NCBI GenBank assembly: GCA_949292105.1
Contig: CASEYK010000017.1
Location: 1-50,818, forward strand
Direction of reading: 5' to 3'
From: an uncultured bacterium
GTDB taxonomy: Bacteria; Bacillota_I; Bacilli_A; RFN20; CAG-826
DNA: 50,818 nt
Shown: one piece after another, positions 44,700-50,818 of the stretch
Numbering within the stretch: position 1 is the stretch's first letter
How the letters are laid out: each line of letters opens with the position of its first letter
Notes under the pieces: generated by a model
What the model was told of the DNA's origin: nothing
Databases searched by the model: none
The model's input: the letters and a program-made list of their open reading frames with translations, nothing else
Made by a program: the position numbers and the translations under genes

Positions 44700-46160
44700 A
44701 TGAAAAAATTTGGTGTTTTAACAATCGAAGAACTCCATCGCGCTTATGTTGACAAACTTTTAACACCCCTCGATGTTGTTCGCCAAGTCATCGAATTAAT
44801 GAAACAAGATGACAATAATGCTTTCGAGATGATTTTAGAAAAACAAGCGATTGAAGAAGCGAGCAAATTAACAGTTGTTGAAGAAGATAACCTTTTGTGG
44901 GGCGTTCCATATGTACTTAAAGATAATTTTTCAACTGTGGGAATAGAAACGAGTGGCTCGAGCAATATTCTTAACGGCTATGTTCCTATATACTCAAGTG
45001 AAGTTTATCAGCGACTTCAAAATAAAAAAGCTATTTTAGTCGGCAAAGCAACACTTGACGAACTGGCAATGGGTGGAACTGGGACAACAGGTCGAAAAGG
45101 TAAAACTTATAATCCATATGATCCATCTCATCGTCACATGATTGGTGGTTCGTCGTGTGGCTCTGCTGCTTCGGTCGCCAGTGGTTTAGTTCCTTTTTCT
45201 CTCGGATCGGATACTGGTGATAGTGTTCGAAAACCGGCGTCGTATTCTGGTTTAGTCGGATTTAAACCAACATGGGGAAGAATTTCTCGATATGGCTTAT
45301 TCCCGTTTGCTCCATCTTTGGATCATGTTGCTTATTTTACTCGTAGTGTAAAAGATGCCGCTACTTTGTTAAATGTCTTAGCGGGTCGCGATGATAAAGA
45401 TTCAACATCTTCTACTGTTGAAGTTAAAGATTATCGAAAACTTGTGAAAGGCAATATCAAAGGATATAAAATTGCGGTTATCAAAGAGATTATCGATAGC
45501 ATTGATCAAGAGGCAATTAAACTTGCTTTTTTAAAAACCATTGAAAGTTTAAAAGCTATGGGAGCAATCGTGAATTTTGTTTCATTTGATGAGCAGTTGT
45601 TAAGAGCTATCTATCCAACCTATATCGTTATTTCATGCGCAGAAGCCACGAGCAATAACGCCAATTTGGATGGAATTAAATTTGGGCCAAGATTTGAAGG
45701 CGACACATATGAAGAAGTAATGGAAAAAGCTCGTACCAAAGGCTTTTCCGAACTTATTCGCCGACGCTTTGTAATTGGCAGTTATTCTCTTTTGAGAGAA
45801 AATCAAGATGAATTGTTCCTAAGAGCACAAAAATGCCGAAGACTAATCGTTAATAAACTCAACGAATTACTTTCTAATTATGATTTGATTTATTTGCCAG
45901 CTGCTCCAACTACAGCACCTCTTTTTGATGCTGCGTCAGATAAGTTATCCAATGAATATCTCATTGCTGATAACCATCTCGTTTTAGCCAATTTTGCTGG
46001 TCTTCCGTCTTTAACAATTCCAATTGGTTTTGATTCTTTGTTGCCGTTTGGTGGTAATTTTACCGGCCGAGCTTTTGAAGAAGATAAAGTCTTAAATGCT
46101 GGTCTTGCCCTTGAACAAGAGACTGGATTTTATAACTTATATGCTAAGGAGGAACGATAA
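44700..46160 (+). CDS. gatA: Glutamyl/aspartyl-tRNA amidotransferase subunit A
   Basis: Amidase that releases ammonia from glutamine for transamidation of Glu-tRNA-Gln or Asp-tRNA-Asn. The 486 residues contain the Ser-cisSer-Lys catalytic region: VGKATLDELAMGGTG with the Lys, then MIGGSSCGSAASVASGLVPF and GSDTGDSVRKPAS with the nucleophile Ser. The more usual forms are SSGGSAAAVA and GSDTGGSIRQPA; the changes are at neighbouring positions. The frame is open from 44646 inside gatC, but the ATG at 44700 has AAGGTGG upstream. Confidence 0.94.
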   Translation: MKKFGVLTIEELHRAYVDKLLTPLDVVRQVIELMKQDDNNAFEMILEKQAIEEASKLTVVEEDNLLWGVPYVLKDNFSTVGIETSGSSNILNGYVPIYSSEVYQRLQNKKAILVGKATLDELAMGGTGTTGRKGKTYNPYDPSHRHMIGGSSCGSAASVASGLVPFSLGSDTGDSVRKPASYSGLVGFKPTWGRISRYGLFPFAPSLDHVAYFTRSVKDAATLLNVLAGRDDKDSTSSTVEVKDYRKLVKGNIKGYKIAVIKEIIDSIDQEAIKLAFLKTIESLKAMGAIVNFVSFDEQLLRAIYPTYIVISCAEATSNNANLDGIKFGPRFEGDTYEEVMEKARTKGFSELIRRRFVIGSYSLLRENQDELFLRAQKCRRLIVNKLNELLSNYDLIYLPAAPTTAPLFDAASDKLSNEYLIADNHLVLANFAGLPSLTIPIGFDSLLPFGGNFTGRAFEEDKVLNAGLALEQETGFYNLYAKEER

Positions 46161-46162
46161 TT

Positions 46163-47590
46163 ATGGATTATGAAGCCGTCATTGGACTTGAAATTCATGT
46201 CGAGATGAAAACAAAGTCGAAAATGTTTTCTTCAGCCCCAGTCAGTTTTGGTTATGAGCCCAATACACAAACCGTTCCACTCGATTTAGCGTTTCCTGGC
46301 ACTATGCCAACTGTTAACAAACAAGCAGTTATTAATGCCATCCGTGTTTCACATGCTCTTCATATGGATATTGATAGAGAATTATGGTTTGACCGCAAAA
46401 ACTACTTCTATAGCGATTTACCAAAAGGCTATCAAATCACACAGCAGCATCGCCCAATTGGTAAAAATGGATATCTAACCGTTAATGTTGGCGGTGTAGA
46501 TAAAAAAATTCGCATTGAAAGGCTTCATATGGAGGAAGATACATGCAAACAACTCCATTCATATGATTGTACTTTGCTCGATTACAATCGAGCTGGCGTA
46601 CCGCTTATTGAAATCGTTTCCTTACCTGACATAAGAAGCGGTGAAGAAGCTAGCAAATATGTTGAACAAATTCGTTCTATTGTTACTTTTCTAGATGTCA
46701 GTGATGGCAAAATGGAAGAAGGATCGCTTCGATGTGATGTCAATATATCGATTCGCCCAGTTGGAAGCGAGACATTTGGGACAAAAGTTGAAATTAAAAA
46801 TTTAAATAGTATTGCCAATGTGCAAAAAGCTATTGATTTTGAATACAAAAGACAAGTTGAACTAGCTTCAAACGGTCAAGAAGTTCAACAAGAAACAAGG
46901 CGTTTCGATGAAGCGAGCAAACAAACCGTTTTAATGCGCGTCAAAACGGATGCGGTTGATTACAAATATTTTATTGAGCCTAATATTACTCCGATTCGTT
47001 TGAGCGAAACTTTTATTCAAGATGCCATTGAGACTATGAATGAACTCGCTGAATCTAAGCTTAAGCGTTATCGCGATATGGGTTTAAACGAATATGACGC
47101 AAACATTCTTATTAGTAACAAAGATATTTCAAATTATTTCGACCGAGCAACTAGAGACGGCGCATCTTATAAACTGATTGCTAACTGGATTATCGGCGAT
47201 ATTCAATCGGTGTTAAATAAGAACAATATGTCAATTGCTGATTTCCCTATTCAGCCCGAGTCTTTATCTGAACTTGTTAAATTGATTGAGAATGGTACTA
47301 TTCAAAATAAACATGCCAGAGAAATTTTTAATAAACTTTTAGAAAATCCATCTTTATGTGTCAAAGAATTGAGCAAAGACATATCTAAAGATATGATTGG
47401 AGATGAAAATGAGATTGTTGTTTTAATCAATGAAGTGTTAGACAATAATCCACAGTCTATAACTGAATATAAAAATGGTCGCGACCGTGTGGTTGGATTT
47501 TTAATGGGCCAATTGATGAAAAAAACAGGCGGCAAAATAAATCCGGCGATTGCAAACAAATTATTGCTTGAACAATTAAAAAGGAGATAA
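46163..47590 (+). CDS. gatB: Glutamyl/aspartyl-tRNA amidotransferase subunit B
   Basis: Binds the mischarged tRNA and phosphorylates its side-chain carboxylate. The 475-residue product begins MDYEAVIGLEIHVEMKTKSK and has the DLAFPGTMPTVN and FDRKNYFYSDLPKGYQITQ segments of the cradle domain, LDYNRAGVPLIEIVSLPDI, and a C-terminal YqeY-like tail domain. AAGGAGG precedes the ATG 2 nt after gatA. Confidence 0.96.
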   Translation: MDYEAVIGLEIHVEMKTKSKMFSSAPVSFGYEPNTQTVPLDLAFPGTMPTVNKQAVINAIRVSHALHMDIDRELWFDRKNYFYSDLPKGYQITQQHRPIGKNGYLTVNVGGVDKKIRIERLHMEEDTCKQLHSYDCTLLDYNRAGVPLIEIVSLPDIRSGEEASKYVEQIRSIVTFLDVSDGKMEEGSLRCDVNISIRPVGSETFGTKVEIKNLNSIANVQKAIDFEYKRQVELASNGQEVQQETRRFDEASKQTVLMRVKTDAVDYKYFIEPNITPIRLSETFIQDAIETMNELAESKLKRYRDMGLNEYDANILISNKDISNYFDRATRDGASYKLIANWIIGDIQSVLNKNNMSIADFPIQPESLSELVKLIENGTIQNKHAREIFNKLLENPSLCVKELSKDISKDMIGDENEIVVLINEVLDNNPQSITEYKNGRDRVVGFLMGQLMKKTGGKINPAIANKLLLEQLKRR

Positions 47591-47592
47591 TT

Positions 47593-48615
47593 ATGGGGAA
47601 AATTTTGGTCACTGGTGGAACTGGATATATTGGTTCACATACAGTCGTAGAATTGCTTAACCACGGGTATGATGTTGTTATCGTTGATAACCTATCTAAC
47701 TCTAAATTAGAAGTTCTCAATCGAATTGAAAAAATTACCGGCAAAAAACCAGCTTTTTATCAAATATCTGTGCAAAACAAAGAAGAAATGCGTCAAATAT
47801 TTCAAAAATATGACATTGACAGCGTTATTCATTTCGCGGGTTTAAAAAGCGTCAAAGAAAGTGTTGAAAAACCAGAATTGTATCGCTCAAACAACATTGG
47901 CTCGAGCCGAATTCTTCTCGAATTAATGGAAGAGTATGGTGTAAACAATTTAGTTTTTTCATCTTCCGCCACTGTCTATGGCGTTCCTAAAAGAGTGCCG
48001 CTATATGAAACTGATCCAATTGGTGGATGTACCAATCCTTACGGGCAAACTAAAGTTGATATTGAATTGATGCTCAATGAATATGCTAAAACCCATCCGC
48101 AAGCCAACATTGCTATTTTACGATACTTTAATCCAATTGGTGCTCATAGCAGTGGCCTTATTGGGGAAGATCCTCAAGGTATTCCTAACAATCTAATGCC
48201 ATACATTACACAAGTCGCAGTTGGTAAACTTCCACATTTAAATGTTAATGGCAACGATTATAAAACGGTCGATGGAACTGGTGTTCGCGATTATATCCAT
48301 GTTGTCGATTTAGCGAGCGGGCATCTCGCCGCACTAAAAAAATTAGAAGAAAAACCAGGATTAGTCATATATAATTTAGGAACAGGCAAAGGCACTTCTG
48401 TTCTTGAATTAGTTCATGCTTTTGAGAAAGCTAATCACCTCGTTATTCCATATGTCATCGCTCCAAGACGTCCCGGCGATGTCGATGAAAATTATGCCAA
48501 TTGTGATAAAGCGTGGAATGAAATGCATTGGAAGGCTAAACTGAATATAGAAGATGCATGCCGTGATTCATGGCTATGGCAGAGCCATAATCCTCATGGA
48601 TATGATGAAGATTAG
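47593..48615 (+). CDS. galE: UDP-glucose 4-epimerase
   Basis: Interconverts UDP-glucose and UDP-galactose, supplying galactose for surface polysaccharides made by the transferases at 24-29 kb. The 340 residues begin with the NAD-binding motif VTGGTGYIGSHT, and contain IHFAGLKSV, FSSSATVYG and the catalytic NPYGQTK (Tyr-x3-Lys). AAGGAG precedes the ATG, 2 nt after the gatB stop. The hydrolase gene follows 12 nt after the stop. Confidence 0.94.
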   Translation: MGKILVTGGTGYIGSHTVVELLNHGYDVVIVDNLSNSKLEVLNRIEKITGKKPAFYQISVQNKEEMRQIFQKYDIDSVIHFAGLKSVKESVEKPELYRSNNIGSSRILLELMEEYGVNNLVFSSSATVYGVPKRVPLYETDPIGGCTNPYGQTKVDIELMLNEYAKTHPQANIAILRYFNPIGAHSSGLIGEDPQGIPNNLMPYITQVAVGKLPHLNVNGNDYKTVDGTGVRDYIHVVDLASGHLAALKKLEEKPGLVIYNLGTGKGTSVLELVHAFEKANHLVIPYVIAPRRPGDVDENYANCDKAWNEMHWKAKLNIEDACRDSWLWQSHNPHGYDED

Positions 48616-48627
48616 GAGAATAAACTT

Positions 48628-49557
48628 ATGACGAGAAAAGAACAAATTTATGTTAAGGTCAAAGATACTATTTCCTTTGGGCTATCTTGGACTGTTGAAG
48701 ATAGCATTGCTAATGTTGTGATTATGGAAGGAATGGAAGAGTATACAGATAGGTATGACGATTTTGCTAGATTTTTGAATAAGCATAAATTTAATGTTTA
48801 TGCCTTGGATAATTTTGGGCAAGGATTGAATGTTTTACCAGATTTGTCTAATTTAGGCATCGTTCCTAAATCTGCTTTTAGAAAACAAGTGCAGGCTGTT
48901 GATGCTTTGGTCAATAAATTACGAGTTTCCGCAAGGCCAACATTTATTTTTTCGCACAGTATGGGATCGCTTTATTGCCAAGATTATATTCAAAGATATA
49001 CAGAACACGTTTCTAAAGTTGTTCTCTGTGGCTCAATGGCTAAAAATTGGTTGACACCAATTGGCTATACAATAGCAAAAATTGTAGTTAACAAAAAAAA
49101 TCGCGATAAAAAAGCTAAATTTTTAAATAAATTAATTTTTGGTGGATTTAACAGTAAGGTTGAGAATCCTCTCACCCCTTATGATTGGATATCTGTTAAT
49201 CAGAATAATGTCAAAGATTATATTGATAGTCCTTTATGCGGATATGGGCCTACCAATGGTTTTTGTCTAGAACTATTAAAGGGTGTAAATCGTTTACATA
49301 AAAAAAAGTTTCTTAATAAGATTCGTAAAGATTTAGATATTTTTATTGTCTCTGGTAGTGGCGATCCAGTTACTCATTACGGGAAAGACGTTTTAAAGCT
49401 AGAAAAAATGTATAAAAAACTAGGAATTCAAAACGTAACTTCAAGAGTTTACGACGGCATGCGACACGAAATACTTCTCGAGGAACAAAAAGAAATTGTC
49501 TACCATGATATCCTTGAATTTTTCCTCCAAGATTTAAAGAAAAAGAATGTTGTATAA
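48628..49557 (+). CDS. Alpha/beta hydrolase, lysophospholipase-like (S33 type)
   Basis: A 309-residue soluble hydrolase. The nucleophile elbow is FSHSMGSLYCQDYI (Ser in SHSMG), the early NVVIMEGMEEYTDRYDDFAR is the oxyanion region of monoacylglycerol-lipase-like proteins, and SGSGDPVTHYG plus DGMRHEILLEE supply the Asp and His. It probably acts on lipid or ester substrates; specificity unknown. AGGAG precedes the ATG. It is the last gene of the gatCAB-galE run. Confidence 0.87.
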   Translation: MTRKEQIYVKVKDTISFGLSWTVEDSIANVVIMEGMEEYTDRYDDFARFLNKHKFNVYALDNFGQGLNVLPDLSNLGIVPKSAFRKQVQAVDALVNKLRVSARPTFIFSHSMGSLYCQDYIQRYTEHVSKVVLCGSMAKNWLTPIGYTIAKIVVNKKNRDKKAKFLNKLIFGGFNSKVENPLTPYDWISVNQNNVKDYIDSPLCGYGPTNGFCLELLKGVNRLHKKKFLNKIRKDLDIFIVSGSGDPVTHYGKDVLKLEKMYKKLGIQNVTSRVYDGMRHEILLEEQKEIVYHDILEFFLQDLKKKNVV

Positions 49558-49593
49558 GTTATGTAGACGAGGTGGGATTAAATAATCTCATCC

Positions 49594-49669
49594 GACCTCC
49601 TAGCGTAATGGATAACGCAATCGCCTCCTAAGCGATAGATTTCGAGTTCGACCCTCGAGGAGGTCGCCA
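49594..49669 (+). tRNA. tRNA-Arg (anticodon CCU)
   Basis: A 76-nt cloverleaf including encoded CCA. The acceptor GACCTCC pairs with GGAGGTC, the D stem GCGT with ACGC, the anticodon stem ATCGC with GCGAT around the loop CTCCTAA (anticodon CCT), and the T stem TCGAG with CTCGA around TTCGACC. It follows the hydrolase gene and is followed by a terminator. Confidence 0.95.
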
Positions 49670-49681
49670 GAACATTCAAAA

Positions 49682-49712
49682 AAAGAAACCATTATGGTTT
49701 CTTTATTTTATA
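49682..49712. terminator. Bidirectional terminator between tRNA-Arg and the nitroreductase
   Basis: AAAGAAACC (49682-49690) and GGTTTCTTT (49696-49704) form a 9-bp stem with an ATTAT loop, followed by ATTTTATAT on the plus strand. The minus strand shows T-rich sequence after the stem. The stem overlaps the nitroreductase stop codon. Confidence 0.85.
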
Positions 49713-50197
49713 TAATGAACTCTTGTCTTGTCGTATCTTGATGTTTGCTCTTTTTGATGAGCTTTGTGGCCAATTGGAATGAGGGCAAAAGGCTCTAATT
49801 CATCAGGAATGGAAAGAATATCTTTCATTATTTGCATTCTTTCAACAATCGGCGATACACCGACCCATACCGCCCCAAGGCCTAAGGCTTCAACTTCTAA
49901 TAAAAGGTTTTCGGTGCTAGCAGCGAGGTCAATATCATGAAAATGTGGGGAGATTGATTCTTTTCGATAGCAGGGAACGATAGCAATAGCGGCCTGTGCG
50001 CACATTTTGCTATATGGTGATGAATTGCCCAAAGCATTGAGAATTTCCTTGTTTTTAATGACATAAAATTCCCACGGCTGTCCATTTCTAGCGCTTGGTG
50101 CTTGCATGGCAGCTTTTAAGATCAGTTCAATTTCTTCATCGGTAATTGGTTCGTCGGTAAATTCACGCGTACTGACTCTTGTAAATATTGGATTCAT
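49703..50197 (-). CDS. Nitroreductase family protein (FMN-dependent)
   Basis: A 164-residue oxidoreductase of the nitroreductase/NADH oxidase family. The FMN-binding N-terminus is MNPIFTRVSTREFTDEPI, the middle has AAMQAPSARNGQPWEFYVI, and the C-terminal half has GLGAVWVGVSP. The size fits the short single-domain class. AAGAGG lies 8 nt upstream of the start. It stands alone; substrate unknown. Confidence 0.92.
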   Translation of the reverse strand: MNPIFTRVSTREFTDEPITDEEIELILKAAMQAPSARNGQPWEFYVIKNKEILNALGNSSPYSKMCAQAAIAIVPCYRKESISPHFHDIDLAASTENLLLEVEALGLGAVWVGVSPIVERMQIMKDILSIPDELEPFALIPIGHKAHQKEQTSRYDKTRVHYIK

Positions 50198-50272
50198 AAT
50201 TTTATACCTCTTCTTTCATTTTAAGATTGTTTGTTACACATTGCATATTGTTTTACAATCAATATGTTTTTC

Positions 50273-50302
50273 TTGATTTATCAAACCATTTGTTTGTATA
50301 AT
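50273..50302 (+). promoter_or_regulatory. Promoter of tRNA-Ala
   Basis: TTGATT (50273-50278) and TATAAT (50297-50302) are separated by 18 bp. The expected start is about 10 nt before the tRNA. Confidence 0.6.
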
Positions 50303-50318
50303 CTATTTCGCAACATAT

Positions 50319-50394
50319 GGGGCTGTAGCTCATCTGGAAGAGCGCTTCCATGGCATGGAAGAGGTGGAGGGTTCGAGCCCCTTCAGCTCCACCA
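50319..50394 (+). tRNA. tRNA-Ala (anticodon GGC)
   Basis: A 76-nt cloverleaf with encoded CCA. The acceptor GGGGCTG pairs with CAGCTCC, including one G-T pair, the anticodon stem CTTCC pairs with GGAAG around ATGGCAT (anticodon GGC), and the T loop is TTCGAGC. The space to its 3' side begins a non-coding stretch. Confidence 0.95.
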
Positions 50395-50472
50395 TCTTAT
50401 AACTAACATTTTGATACAAAGATGAACTGAACCCCATTTAGTTCAGCAAAGGTATCAAAGTGAGCGATATTT

Positions 50473-50495
50473 GTCCGAGAAATCGGGCATTTTTT
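50473..50495 (+). terminator. Intrinsic terminator
   Basis: GTCCGA (50473-50478) and TCGGGC (50483-50488) form a 6-bp stem with one G-T pair around GAAA, followed by A and six T residues. It could end the tRNA-Ala transcript. Confidence 0.65.
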
Positions 50496-50559
50496 CATTT
50501 CAAGCGTCTTGCTAGTAGAGAAAAATTGATTTGAATCTACGGATTTTAGAATTTTGGTT

Positions 50560-50616
50560 CTACTAGAAAAATGAAAGCCTACTAGCAAAACGTATCTCTA
50601 CTAGAAAAGATATCCT
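50560..50616. repeat. Three direct repeats with 19-bp period
   Basis: CTACTAGAAAA (50560), CTACTAGCAAAA (50579) and CTACTAGAAAA (50598) recur at exactly 19-bp steps. An inverted copy of the core, CTAGTAG, lies at 50512-50518. The core is near-palindromic. The repeats lie about 100 bp upstream of an HTH gene and could be regulator-binding iterons. Confidence 0.6.
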
Positions 50617-50683
50617 TATGAATCCACAATTTTATTTTAATTAAGCGGCAACATAATGACTATGAATAAGTTAAATCAATTTG

Positions 50684-50712
50684 TTGTTTTTAGGTCGGTA
50701 TACCGATATAAT
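50684..50712 (+). promoter_or_regulatory. Promoter with central palindromic operator for the HTH gene
   Basis: TTGTTT (50684-50689) and TATAAT (50707-50712) are separated by exactly 17 bp. The spacer holds the perfect 12-bp palindrome TCGGTATACCGA (50695-50706). A half-like copy, TTGGTATGAC, lies over the start codon. This is the arrangement expected for autorepression. Confidence 0.62.
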
Positions 50713-50718
50713 ATTGGT

Positions 50719-50818
50719 ATGACATTTTTAGATTTATTAGCTTTTAAAAAAACAACAGTTTATGCGTTATCCAATAAAAGCGGGATTCCGAAAACCACTT
50801 TAATTGATATTGCGTCTA
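50719..50818 (+). CDS. Small helix-turn-helix regulator, N-terminal fragment
   Basis: The frame starts MTFLDLLAFKKTTVYALSNK and continues with SGIPKTTLIDIAS to the window end. It looks like the XRE-type HTH domain of small regulators often found next to nucleotidyltransferase toxin (AbiEii-like) genes in Bacillota; the neighbour is outside the window, so that link is a guess. TATAAT ends 6 nt before the ATG with no SD, so the mRNA should be leaderless. The gene is cut by the window edge. Confidence 0.65.
   Translation, partial: MTFLDLLAFKKTTVYALSNKSGIPKTTLIDIAS

Larger units (their letters stand above)
50395..50683. other. Non-coding stretch with hairpins and repeats after tRNA-Ala
   Basis: No convincing gene is seen on either strand. 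A nested inverted repeat at about 50413-50457 has outer arms GATAC/GTATC and inner arms TGAACT/AGTTCA around an AACCCC core that resembles an IS end. A terminator follows at 50473-50495, and a periodic repeat at 50560-50616. The stretch between 50617 and 50683 shows nothing. It may be the edge of an accessory or IS-derived region next to the tRNA. Confidence 0.4.

Noticed and set aside
49561-49593. GTGGGATTA/AATCTCAT hairpin before tRNA-Arg
   Set aside because: Not followed by a T-run and contains wobble pairs; position could be chance.
50403-50588. 61-residue frame on the minus strand
   Set aside because: No SD or promoter; it runs through the terminator and repeats, and no family is recognised.
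50560-50616. Possible CRISPR array
   Set aside because: Repeats are only 11-12 bp with about 8-bp spacers and three copies; no cas genes.

Overview
The window is about 50.8 kb of AT-rich, densely packed bacterial chromosome. Gene order and protein families point to a low-GC Bacillota of the class Bacilli, probably an uncultured Mollicutes-like or Erysipelotrichia-like gut lineage (RF39 or RFN20 type; the lineage is inference). The run gdpP-rplI-dnaB-walJ-rlmH, the pcrA-ligA-gatCAB block and the tsaE-tsaB-rimI-tsaD block are typical Bacilli arrangements. UGA is used as a stop codon in gdpP, rlmH, the 14558 membrane gene, ntdp and pcrA, so the Mycoplasma/Spiroplasma code does not apply. Most genes inside operons have strong GGAGG-type ribosome binding sites.

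Layout. 1-139: end of an IS3-like element leaving the window. 264-5869: gdpP (c-di-AMP phosphodiesterase), rplI, dnaB, walJ, rlmH and a small unknown gene, ending in a bidirectional terminator. 5897-8727, minus strand: a membrane protein, then a CPA2 antiporter paired with a PII-like protein. 8860-9252: tmRNA. 9352-15000: degV, a membrane-anchored XRE regulator, a 51-residue protein, a polytopic membrane protein plus lipoprotein pair, a TupA-like ATP-grasp protein and a small membrane protein. 15037-24217: a six-gene operon, oppABCDF plus a membrane-anchored leucine-rich-repeat protein. 24254-29285: envelope polysaccharide genes (flippase and three glycosyltransferases). 29333-31138: ung and a TPP-riboswitch-controlled ThiT with an extra N-terminal membrane domain. 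31233-36998: a likely operon of a membrane protein, Ntdp and the tsaE, tsaB, rimI and tsaD genes, followed by asnS and a 48-residue membrane protein. 37007-39576, minus strand: three membrane proteins. 39624-49557: a thioredoxin-like lipoprotein, pcrA-ligA, gatCAB, galE and a hydrolase. 49594-50394: tRNA-Arg(CCU), a nitroreductase, tRNA-Ala(GGC). 50395-50818: a non-coding stretch with a 19-bp periodic repeat and the start of a small HTH regulator, which looks like the edge of an accessory region.

How it fits together. Most of the window is housekeeping: replication and repair (dnaB, pcrA, ligA, ung), translation quality and tRNA modification or charging (ssrA, rplI, rlmH, tsaE/B/D, asnS, gatCAB), peptide and thiamine uptake, and envelope polymer assembly.

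The pattern most worth a second look is a recurring start architecture. At least eight genes have a -10 hexamer ending exactly 6 or 7 nt before the chosen ATG and no Shine-Dalgarno sequence, so their mRNAs should be leaderless. They cluster in short divergent intergenic gaps. Other points of interest are the fused ThiT and its SD-sequestering riboswitch, the PII-like/antiporter pair, loss of the Fe-S cysteines in OppD, the LRR protein in the opp operon, a thioredoxin-like lipoprotein, terminators embedded in the 3' ends of convergent genes, and the repeat/HTH edge at the right end. No CRISPR array, prophage or obvious new defence system is visible.
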